Of a stretch of 31,864 nt of DNA, positions 9,178 through 19,134 are shown in pieces. Position numbers and translations under genes: made by a program. Position 1 is the first letter of the stretch. Every line of letters begins with the position of its first letter. Origin of the DNA: Paramacrobiotus richtersi (lineage: Eukaryota > Tardigrada > Eutardigrada > Parachela > Macrobiotidae). The stretch lies in the NCBI GenBank assembly GCA_034698045.1, contig JAQGAU010000284.1, positions 1 through 31,864 on the forward strand, in the 5' to 3' direction. The notes below the pieces were generated by a model. That model did no database searches. It was given only the letters and a program-made list of their open reading frames with translations, and had not been told where the DNA came from.

Positions 9178-9277
9178 GGTTTAAAGGTCCGCTTGGCAAC
9201 AGCAAAATACACATGCAAAAACTGGCGAAATGTGGACTTGACAAAACATCTCTCCCCGAACGGAAAACAGATTCGTG

Positions 9278-9284
9278 TTTTATA
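9278..9284 (-). promoter_or_regulatory. TATA-like box of PAN-like copy A
   Basis: TATAAAA on the minus strand, about 100 nt upstream of the ATG at 9177. The same box in the same context (GAA...AGATTCGTGTTTTATA, plus-strand view) is kept upstream of copy B at 11616-11622, so the promoter was duplicated with the gene. Confidence 0.5.
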
Positions 9285-9385
9285 CCACAGACACGGCAAT
9301 GAATGCCTGTGGCACGATTTGTCTGTATCATTGGAAAATGACTGGCCGCATTCATTAAGAATTTTTTGGGGACCTTACTTTGTTT

Positions 9386-9490
9386 TGCTGCTTAGTCAAC
9401 TGCAGACTGGTTAACGGCTTTACATGTCTGACTAAGGAGAGAATACGGAGAAGAAAAGTCTGGCGGAAACCGGTATATCTGCTAGTAATG
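9386..9490 (+). repeat. Dispersed 100-bp block, copy 2
   Basis: Shares TGCTG..GACTGGTTAACGGCTTT..GGAAACCGGTATATCTGC with the copy at 11825-11936. Both lie about 200-300 nt upstream of a PAN-like gene and belong to the same tandem duplication. Confidence 0.65.
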
Positions 9491-9754
9491 CAGTTAAATT
9501 AATAGACTGTTCCGTGTCAAGACGGTGGATAATTCCGTCTACCCAACAGCATTATGGGCACCTCTACAGCAACCGGTGAAATTTTTTTTCATATGGGACT
9601 ACGCATGCACCAATACATTAATTGTTGGCAGAAATTATAATCGATAGTAAATGGTGATCGGGATAAAATTTTAAAAAAACTGAGATTACGCCAAACTGAC
9701 AGTAGAAAATGTGTTACTAATCGGCAATGGGGGGCGGGTAGTTCAGCTCAGAAT

Positions 9755-9998
9755 TTAATAAGGCAAATAGCAAAGCATGCATCCTGACCTCCTCTGGACT
9801 TTGATAGTTTGGAGCAGTTGATAGATAGCGGAGCAGTTGGCCTGGTTCGACCCGAGAACATGTGCACGGCGGCCTTGGATGTTCGCCGAATATACATTTG
9901 ACGAAGCGTACTGTCTCATATTTTTCTGTGCCCTGAATACCAGAGCCTTACTGTTTAGGGTGAAGTTTTGGATGATGACCTCGGTAAGCAGCACGTCC
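9755..9998 (-). pseudogene. PAN-like gene relic (copy C)
   Basis: The minus-strand frame starting LTEVIIQNFTLNSKALVF aligns with LEVVVRNYTLQCDKPLVF of copy A and continues for about 70 codons. The cysteines that define the module have been replaced (the ACFAKCTPGKC segment reads QYASSNVYSAN). The splice acceptor CAG/AGG has become CCG/AGG, and no signal-peptide exon is visible upstream. The upstream repeat block at 10167-10269 marks the far end of this unit. This is a degenerate third member of the tandem set. Confidence 0.55.
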
Positions 9999-10166
9999 AG
10001 AATTGGGATCCCCAGAGGATCGCCATGGCTATGTTTTACGACTGTACCCCTGCCTGAACGGCCGTTTTATGGGTGCGGAAACCGAATGTGTAAAACTAAC
10101 CGGCCAAACACGCTTTCTAAACCCAGACTACCCGCACTAATTATGAACACTTTGTCAACTTGTGCA

Positions 10167-10269
10167 TGCTGTGTGAGGCACCTGTAGGCTGATTAACGGC
10201 TTTGTTTTCCTAAAGATGTGAATTTGGTGAAGAAATTCTCATAGGAACCGGAAAATCTGCCACTGCATG
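10167..10269 (+). repeat. Dispersed 100-bp block, copy 3
   Basis: TGCTGTGTGAGGCACCTGTAGGCTGATTAACGG.. is closest to the copy at 12472. It lies upstream (minus-strand sense) of the PAN-like relic at 9755-9998. Confidence 0.55.
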
Positions 10270-10730
10270 ATTGATTGTTTCGATGTGGATGACTGCTGAC
10301 AGCTCTGCAGAAGTATGTGCAATGTACAGTACATACTCGTCCTGTTTTCTCAGGACAAATGGATGGATGTAGGCTAGCCGAGGACAGCTACCGCATTTCT
10401 CTGATCAGTGCGGTCTGCCGAGGACAGTTACCACTTTTCTCAGGCATGGATACATCTTATTTACACCAATCTTTCAAAGCACGACGATTATGTCTCTACG
10501 AACGAAAACAAAAGCTGTTGTCAGACATTTTCTCTAACATATCGGATCTTTTAGCGGTGTGCAGTATAGTACCGGTATCACAGCTGAGCATTTTCGGCGA
10601 GCAACCCGCTATTTCAGTACCGAAGCTCGAAACGTTAATGGAAACACTGGATATTGACCATAGTTAAGCACCAATATCTTGCTATTCATCTCAATTACGC
10701 AGATGAATGAATGCACGGCAGGCTGTCGTT

Positions 10731-11527
10731 CTATAGATCAGCGCACTCTCCAGTCGGTGCAATCCTGTCATTCTCGTAATAGACGACATCCTGAGCGGAG
10801 CAACGCGGTACCTTCACCAGGGCGTCTTCGTCCCCGAATCTGTAAATAACCTCCAGTCTTTTAACAAATTTGTATAACCCGCAGCCGGTGCCGTCAGTCC
10901 GAATGCCGTTGCAGCCGTTGACAAACATCTTTTTGTTTGGGACGATGAGTTTGAGCGTGTGACGGCGCCTATTCGATCCTATCTCATCCGGCTTGCAGGT
11001 GGCGTTGGCCGGCAGCAGTGCGCAGGTGGGTTCTTCCCCGAGGACAGATGCAATGCGGCCTGGCATTTGCCGGGTGTACATTTGGCGAAGCAGGCGGCCT
11101 GGTTGTCCTTTCCGGTGAATACCAGAGGCTTGTCACACATTAATGTATGATTTCTGACCACAACCTCTGCAAAAAAAGAACAGTAAACAGCCTGCTATAT
11201 ACACAAACGAATCTCAAGCCGTTGCTTGCGAACTAATTACCGTTGTTTATGGTTTATACAGTACATATAACATCCTAGAATGCCACTGAAATTGTTACGG
11301 TAAGTTTACATTTCTTATTTGTAACGTGTAGCCAAATTATTCGCGGTCTGTTTGGGATATGAAGGCTATTCGAGAAAAGGAAAGTGTATGCGGTATATAA
11401 CTGCTGTAAGATCACTAGCACGTGAATTACATTAATTGTCAGTCAAGGTCTCGCCTAATGTTTTTTGTGCCGATCCTGGGTCAACTGCTACGATGCAAAA
11501 CAGACCGAGCGCATAAAGGATCGTCAT
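10731..11527 (-). pseudogene. PAN-like secreted protein, copy B, frameshifted and internally deleted
   Basis: Exon 1 is 11527-11455 and exon 2 is 11166-10731 on the minus strand. Exon 1 encodes MTILYALGLFCIVAVDPGSA, clearly homologous to copy A. Its donor is GC (TTAG/GCGAGA) where copy A has GT. Exon 2 reads VVVRNHTLMCDKPLVF.. and then loses frame after LHLSSG at a run of four G. An extra G would restore the frame EEPTCALLPANATCKPD. Relative to copy A about 50 codons are missing, in frame, between IVPNKKMF and NGCNGIRTDG, removing the first cysteines of the second PAN-like half. The 3' flank (GGATATTGACCAT and following, near 10640) matches the 3' flank of copy A (near 8258), so flanks duplicated with the gene. 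It is probably a pseudogene; the G-run break alone could be an error. Confidence 0.7.
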
Positions 11528-11615
11528 GGTATAAAAGTACGCCTGGCACCAGTAAAATACATGCGCGAACTGCAACAATGTTGACTTCTGACCCCGACTG
11601 GAAAACAAATTCTTG

Positions 11616-11622
11616 TTTTATA
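11616..11622 (-). promoter_or_regulatory. TATA-like box of PAN-like copy B
   Basis: TATAAAA on the minus strand, about 95 nt before the copy B ATG at 11527, matching the box of copy A in position and context. Confidence 0.45.
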
Positions 11623-11824
11623 TCGCAGAAACGGCATTGCCTGTAGCACGTAGCACAATCAGAAATGATTATATCTCTAACAATAAACGAACGACATCTG
11701 CATCGGCTGCATGTGCAAATTCACTGGATTTTCCTACAGTCTACAGTAAACGGCCGGAGAATGTGCAACTTTACCCCGATTGGCCGCATTAATTACGAAC
11801 CCTTTGTTAGCTTATAATTTATAA

Positions 11825-11936
11825 TGCTGTTGAGTCAACTGCGAGCTGATTAACGGCTTTGCATGTCTGAGTCAGTTTGACTGAAGAGAAAATACGGACA
11901 AGCAAAGTCTGGCGGAAACCGGTATAATATCATCTC
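11825..11936 (+). repeat. Dispersed 100-bp block, copy 4
   Basis: TGCTGTTGAGTCAACTGCGAGCTGATTAACGG.. ends GGAAACCGGTATAATATC. It is the closest relative of copy 2 at 9386-9490 and forms the outer end of the PAN-like copy B duplication unit. Confidence 0.65.
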
Positions 11937-12471
11937 CCAGTTAATTCACTATGCCGACGGTGGACAACCGTCGAAACAATAGCATTATGGGTATGGCGAC
12001 TGCGGGAAACGTTTTCTGATATGTGACACAATAATTATGTTGTTGACACGAAATTCTAATCTCGAGTAAATGCTTATTCGCGATCGAAAAATGTTAAAAG
12101 TCGAGATTTACGCCAAACTGAGAAGAAAATCTGTAATAAATCAGCCCGTTCCCTTCCGGAGTGCAGTTGGCCATAACGGTACGAGCTCGGACACCCAGCC
12201 TTCATCCATTTTGATGCGAGATTTCTTGTCAGTGTCTTCGTTGAATGCTACTGCGGGCGCATTCGTGATCTGTCACTCTTTGTTTGCAGGCAATGCATCC
12301 CAAACTGCCAGAGAACTGGTTCCGCCGCTGTAACATTCCAGATATACCGTCAACAGCGCATATAAAGCTATGGGATCGCCATGGCTGTGTCCCGAAATGA
12401 ATGACAGTTTTATAGCTGCAAACCCAGACTACCCAGCCGCTTTAATTATCAACACTTTGTCTGATGTTTCA

Positions 12472-12540
12472 TGCTGTTTGAGGCACCTGTGGGTTGATTA
12501 ACGGCTTTGATTTCCTAAAGATGCGAGTCTGGAAGTGTTG
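12472..12540 (+). repeat. Dispersed 100-bp block, copy 5 (partial)
   Basis: TGCTGTTTGAGGCACCTGTGGGTTGATTAACGG.. followed by TTCCTAAAGATG matches copy 3 at 10167. The second half is missing. No PAN-like gene remains attached to it. Confidence 0.55.
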
Positions 12541-12593
12541 GAACTCCATGGTCAGCAAATTTAATTGTTTAATTATCTTCCCCGTGAGGTCTA

Positions 12594-12925
12594 GTCCAGC
12601 AGCAAAATGTACCCGTTACTAAAGCTTTTGTTGTGCACTTTCTGTCCAAATACCATCAAAGGTCACACAAGTAGAAAAAATTCTCCACTCCAGGAGTAAA
12701 AATCGAAATTTGAAATACGACGTTTTATTACCACGTTTACAATTATACCGATAATCTATCTGTACAGATACGTATAAGGCTTCTACTGAACAAAATGGCT
12801 GCGATCGAGGCGGTCCAGCAGCAAAACGTACTCGTACCCGTTAGTAAAGCTTTAATTGTGCAGCTTTCCGTCCAGTCACCATTAAAGGTCATACAAGTAA
12901 AAATTCCCTACTCGGGGTTCAAAAA
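12594..12925 (+). repeat. Direct repeat pair of about 110 bp
   Basis: The first copy is about 12594-12708 and the second about 12813-12925. Both begin GTCCAGCAGCAAAA and share CCCGTTA-TAAAGCTTT, ACCAT-AAAGGTCA-ACAAGTA and a following CTC-GG/AGG-T-AAAA stretch. They lie just beyond the 3' end of the UPF1-like gene. Neither strand gives a convincing frame, so they are non-coding or decayed. Confidence 0.6.
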
Positions 12926-13099
12926 TTACACCCGAATACCATCCTGGACCAACAGCCGGTCAACCGCCATCCAAGGCACCGAAGACAGGGGAACAACTCC
13001 CGCACGGATAAAAAACCGTTAATCATTAACAAAAAGAAAAATCCCCACCACCAAAAAGCATCCCCATACAAAATTAATCTGGCCATACAAATGAAAGCA

Positions 13100-16000
13100 T
13101 TAGCGTTGTCGGCGAGCGATCCGCTCCACCGCCTGCAGGCGCTGCTCATCCCCTTCCGGGCAGATCTTACAGGGCGGTTTGGTGCTGCACGGCAGGGGGA
13201 GCCACTGGCACACGGCGTCCATGGGTACCCGGGGAATGTACTGGAAATACTGGCGCCACACGGGCGAATACTGGAACACCTGGCTATTGCCGACGATGAT
13301 CAGGGCGCGGCGTGCACGGGACATGGCCACGTTGAGACGCTGCGGGTCGTCCGTGAAGCCCAGACTGCGGCGGCCCTTGTACGAGTCGGCGGAACGCACG
13401 CAGGAGAGGATGATCATCTCCTTCTCCCGGCCCTGGAAGCCGTCCACGCTGTTGATCTCGATTTCCTGCAAACAGACACAAGAATCTGCTACACGTTCCG
13501 TTTCGGACATCTTGGAAAAATTGTACACACAGTGCACGCAGTGAAGACTGAGGTCAACCTCAAGATTCAGTCGATCCAATACACTCGTAATGTTCAACAT
13601 GCCATAAACTCAAGTCTAAAACAAACTAATGAAGTATGCAGAAACCAACGACCCTTAAGAGAGAAATCGCTCATCGTTTTTTTTGTAATGAACAGGATTC
13701 ATCATTCAAAATACACTAACAATCAACACCATCGTTATTATGTCATAGACCATGCTCTTTTTATTACAAAGTATACAATGTAAATCCATAAAAAGCCAAC
13801 GAAAATAAAAATCGGAACAAGTGAATAACCAGTAAGAAAAAGAGAGATACTGCAGTTCAAATATATAAATTTTTTTTTTACTGAACCAGATTTTATTTCA
13901 TTGTTTCAATATTTGCACGTATAACTAAATTCCGTACCACAACAAAATATATAAATACGTTGTTTGAAAACGTCTCAAAACGAACTAACAGATACACCAT
14001 GGTCATCATTTACAAACAATTATCAATAACAGAAATTACAAGTTACAATTTAAACAAATTACTAATTACAAATTACCAATAATTATAAAGTTTCCGTTAC
14101 GTTCCTGGAAAATTCATTATCATAAATCACATATTTAGGTATTACAGGTAAAAAAGCATCAAACAACGCAATGAAACACTCCGGAACATCAACAATAACG
14201 AATATATATCAAGTTTCACTCCCAGTGCCGCAACAAGCGTACCTTGACGCGCAAAGCAACCCGCGGATGGCACTTGAGATCCACCTCCAGCTGTGGCCGC
14301 TGCCCATTGTAGAACGTAATAATCCCCACATCCTCCGGCTTGGGTTTCTCGATAAACGGGATAGGGAAGACACTGCCCTCGTGCAGAATATTGGCCACCA
14401 AGCGGGCAATGAAATGCGCCTCGGCCATGTTGACAAAGGACGTCCCACTCCCCGACAACTCATCATTACGCGCCAAATCCACAAAGACCATCGGGATATG
14501 ACCGGGCATCTGGTAGACGATGTCGTCGCCGCCCAGGAAGCATCGGTACTGGACCAGGTGCGGTGCAGTGGAAAAGGCAAAGATCCGCTGCAGGATGACG
14601 GACACGGGAGGCCGGTTCACTGTGGAAAGAAGAGAATGATTATTCCGTCAAATCTCCCCGAAATTTCATTTTATTTAAGAACCAAAGAGGATAACATGAA
14701 GCACAAAAATGCTCCAAACAGACAAATTTAATTAGAGTATTATTCAAATATTTAGATTAAATTAGCGAGTTTAACTGAAATATATCTAGATTAAAATAAC
14801 AATTTATTAAGATTAAAATATTTCCATAAATACTGAAGAAATTAAACAGATTAACGAAAAGAAATTATCTTATAATTTTTTGTAAAACGTCGCGGCCTGG
14901 GGAAATTTAAAAATCAATCCCCCAGTATTTTGTAATCCGATCTACATAATCATCAACACAACATCCTGAAATCCAAATACAACAAAATTCTCACACTGGA
15001 CATACCAACGCAATGATCATCCACCAATTTCCCCTCATACGTAATGGTCGACACCATCCTGGAGATTTCCGGATGCATCCGATACTGCTGCGTCAACACC
15101 ATCCACGGGACCCGATTGGCATTGTGTCTCCGCTCCCATAAGCGCTCAAACAGGGATTTAGTCAGCTGGGAGCGCTGGAGATTGGAGAAACGCACCACGG
15201 ATCCCAGCTGGGCGGGATCGCCAATCAGCACCAACTAAACAACAGTTCCGATTAGATTAATCTCCAATTGGATCGAATGCCGTACGAACCTTCTCACAAG
15301 CGCGCGTAATGGCGATCAAACACTCCGGCTCCATTCCTTGCGCCGCTTCGTCAATGAGAACGTAGGGAAAGGCCACTTTTTCCAGACTGAACAGTCCCGC
15401 ACTCTGAAAACGATTAACACAATCACACATACGAAAATAAATAAAAAAATACACAACCACAAAAAACTGTTGAAAATCTTTTCCCAAACCCCACGGAAAA
15501 TTTCATAACTCATTTTTACGTTCCCCGTTCAAATCACATTTAAAAAAAGGTTTAGAAAATGCGGTAAAAGCAGCGGCAAAAAGATAGAAAAAAACACAGG
15601 AAAAATCTTTCAACTGAACGGAGAAAATTACGCAGTAATTTTCGTTCGCAATTACTCACGTTGCATGTGCAGCAGACAATCTGCGCCTTCCGGACACAAT
15701 CCCGCTCAAACGCCCGCAACCCGCCCTCCGTCACCGCCTCCTTCGGTCTCTCCTTGCGAAACTTGCCAAACACAGTGTACTTCCGCACCCCCTCGGCCAA
15801 ACACTCAATATCCCGGGTATGCGCAAACAGCCGCAGAATCTTCAGATCCTTACTCAACCCGGCAATCTTCAGCGTCAAATTGTCAATGGCCACATTGCTA
15901 GGCGCACACACCAGAATCTTCCCATCGGGATCCTGCATGGCAAAGTTGACGACGATGGCCGCGGCGGTCTGGGTCTTGCCGGTGCCGGGTGGGCCTTGAA

Positions 16001-19000
16001 TGAGGGAGACGGGTGTTTTCAGTGCGATCGCCACGGCTTCCCGCTGCTTCTCGTTCAGACAACGGTTCATGCGGGGTAGGCGTAACTCCGCAAACTTAAA
16101 AGAGCGAAAGTCAGTGCCAGCGTCCACGTACTCCGAGTGGTAGGGGGGTGGTTCGTAGCGGCGCAGATGGGAGTTCATGGTGCGGGGGACGGCTATGTCT
16201 TTGCGTTCCTCGTCGTCCGATGAGTCCGCCTCGGAATCCGGTGGTGAGAAGCTGGTCGAACCGTAGGTATCAGAGGTCCATTCCTACGAGAGAGAAACAC
16301 ACTTACAATTTACGATTTTCCAGTATAATTGTATACACTTTCCGGTATAACTCTGAATTAAAGCAAATAACTCGTAGTAACGGAATTTTTCACTGCACTT
16401 TTTAAATTTGCCAATTTTTTAATATGTCCGTTGTTTCGAAAGTCCCTCTTAAAGGTTGCTGTCGCTACCAGGCCAGAAATGCAGTCATAACTTCGAAATA
16501 TTTCTGGTAACATAACCGTAGTAATAGTTGTCTTTTTTACCGGTGAAGATGTTTTACATTTCGATCAGTTATTTTCTATTAAAAACAAGACCTTTTCAAT
16601 TACTTCGCACTGTAAAATGGTCTCTTTCCAGTCTTTTACAGATATTCAAGAACGGATCTGGGACGAAAAATCCAGAAATATTCTGAATTTCAATCAGCTA
16701 GATGAACATTTTAGATCCGCAATGAAACGATCGGGCAATTTCCCACCCCATCTCAATTCAACCAACAAGCGTCTCAACTGTGCATCTCAAGTAAAACTGA
16801 CCTTCAGCAGTTCCGGTGTAATAATCGTCTTCCCCAGGATCATATTCAGCACCTCCTGACTAACACACATCCAGTCATGCTCCAGCTTATACAGCGCCTG
16901 ATTCATCCGCCAGTAGTTGATATCATTATACACCATCCGAAACTGCAGATCCCGATTCACCCGGTAATGCTCCTCCTTGACCGGCGTCAGACAGTGCACC
17001 CCAATGACATGCCCCGTGTCCATCTGTCGCAGGAAGGAGATGGTCGCATCCCGACGCCACATGGTGTAGTCCTCCCCGTTCTTCGGGACAATCCAGCTGA
17101 CCTCCATGGGGCGCCCCAGCTCCAGGAACTCGGTGAAGATACCCTGGGGGACCTTTACTTCGATGTCATAGAGGTTGAGCCATTTCGTCTCCAGGCAGCG
17201 CATCGGGGGGAGGGACTCGACGGTGCCCTTTTCCTGGCGGGAGAGCTCGGCGACCAGGGTGTCCCAGTAGTTGGAGTAGTCGAAACGGTCGGGGAAGTCG
17301 ACACGGCGGGTGGCGATGAAACTGTCCACGGCTATCTACAGACGGCACAACATTATGGAGTGATTTTCAATGATAATTTTAGGAGAAACTATCCAAAATA
17401 AATGAGATAAATTCTAAACAATTTATTCATAATGGTTTTGATTTTCTCAGGGCACTACAAATTCGTTGTCTCATTTTACTTATCATTATTTCTAAACCCA
17501 TTTCACAACAATACGATACGAAAAACCAGGTACATGTCAACCAGAAGTTATTCCTAACCGGGAGTTAAGATGTAAAAAATTAATGAAATAAGCTGCGAAA
17601 ATTAAATAAAAATCGGAAAACGTACTGACCTAAGACTGTTGTTGACTTTTTGTTACTGCAAGAAAAACTAAATAAATAAATAAATTGTTTACAGTAATAT
17701 CAAAAGTGAGCTGCTTACTCAACGAATCCAAAGAAACTGCTGCTAAACGGAAGTCCAAAAATAATAAATGAATAATAATGAAAAATAATGACAGTGAAAA
17801 TAGAAAAACTACACGTAAAAGAGTACATAAAAATCCAGAGTAAAGGGAATTTCATACCTTCCACTCACGAAACTCCTCCTTCGTCCCATGGGGATTCCAC
17901 CGCCAAAACTCCTCCAACGTCTCCACCTCCTTCTCCAGCTTCTCCAGCCCCCACATCCGCGCCGACCACCCCCGGTTCTCCTTCATCACCTCCTTCTTAA
18001 CCACGGGCATCACCCAACTCGCCACCCGAATGAAAAACCCCTCTTCGGCCCGTGTCCGCTCATCCTCCGGGTGACTGGCCACCAGCGTGTTCCACTGGTC
18101 CTTCCCGATCTTATCGTTGACCACGGCGTGCTTCCGGCACCACGTGGCGGCCGGGTTGCACGGCTCCCCGGGATCCTCCACCCCCAGGTCGAAAATGTTG
18201 GTAGAGTGGCATTTGGCGCAGCGGGGCTGGTAGGTGCAGTTGGAGAGGATAAAGTCCAGGGATTGGCGTTTGCGTTTGGAGGTGCCGGTGGGGATACCGC
18301 GGAAGATGGATAGGGAGGTGTGTTTGGTCTTGCCGCAGTGGGCGATAATGTGGCTAAGGGAGAAATGGACGATGCAACTGGGAATGTTAACCGCGACAAA
18401 GATATTTGAAAAACTAGAAAAAAATAATTAGATTTGGAATATTAAATTAGTTTGTAAGAAGCTAATTACCGCTAAATAAATAAATAACAACTGATAGAAT
18501 AGTAATAAGATACAAAACTTAATTGTAGATTAGTTCGAAAGCCAGAAAGAACTATTAGAAAAATACCTGATTTAAGTAATGAAAACAAATCAAAACCAAA
18601 ATTAACTGAAATTACGATTAATTCTTCAATTAATCTGCAAGGAATTACAGGTAAGTGATTAATTATTATTCGAGATTGGTAGTTCAAAAAAATAACATAA
18701 ATCTGCAAGAACTTAGTTGACTAATTCAAGTTTAGTAATTCAAAAAAAAAATGAGAAAATACAAAACAGGAAAAACAATGGACAGAAAAAATTGTAAAAA
18801 TTCAGAAACACTGCAGTTACTGAAAAGTTAAGTATTACAGAATTTACAGTAAATTCCGCATGGCCGAAATTCGGTAAAAATAGAAGGAAAATGACCAAAG
18901 ACCTTTTATTCAAGCCATCCCGCGTGCCGTTACAAAACCACTTCTGACACGTTTCCACAGCGCAATACGCCAGATAGTCCTTATCCGCCAAACCGCAGTA

Positions 19001-19134
19001 CCTAAAACCGTCAAAAACGGATAGGATGAGCTGCTAAACGCGAAAAAACGACGGAGAAATCCTTACGCGCAGTGGATGTTTTTGCCAGTATGCACTTCCG
19101 GTTTCACGCCGGCAGCGGAACCATCTTCCGGCAT
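13100..19134 (-). CDS. UPF1-family RNA helicase (regulator of nonsense transcripts 1-like), nine exons
   Basis: Exons, minus strand: 19134-19067, 19001-18903, 18353-17858, 17335-16802, 16283-15660, 15403-15290, 15234-15006, 14619-14243, 13465-13100. All junctions are GT-AG and every phase closes, giving 968 residues (human UPF1 is about 1120). The N-terminal Cys/His zinc domain, which binds UPF2 and is diagnostic of UPF1, starts at residue 21 (HCAYCG, then YCAVETCQKWFCNG, SHIIAHCGKTKH, LSNCTYQPRCAKC). Helicase motifs are Walker A GPPGTGKT (about 496-503), CAPSNVAIDNL, motif II DEAA (about 625-628), GDPAQLG (about 650), QYRMHPE (about 695), SVDGFQGREK (about 853) and RLNVAMSRAR (about 890). 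UPF1 is a cytoplasmic ATP-dependent 5'-3' RNA helicase central to nonsense-mediated decay. This copy has almost no N-terminal extension, DEAA and SVDGFQG instead of the DEST and SVDAFQG of human UPF1, and a short Cys-rich tail instead of a long SQ-rich one. It may be the orthologue or a diverged paralogue. Confidence 0.9.

Noticed and set aside
10317-10667. 116-codon + frame between PAN-like copies
   Set aside because: It has no signal peptide, domain or homologue, and partly overlaps the duplicated 3' flank of copy B.
13091-13783. 230-codon + frame
   Set aside because: Antisense shadow of the last UPF1 exon and its intron. Other + frames at 14171, 15661, 16877 and 17888 are likewise shadows.
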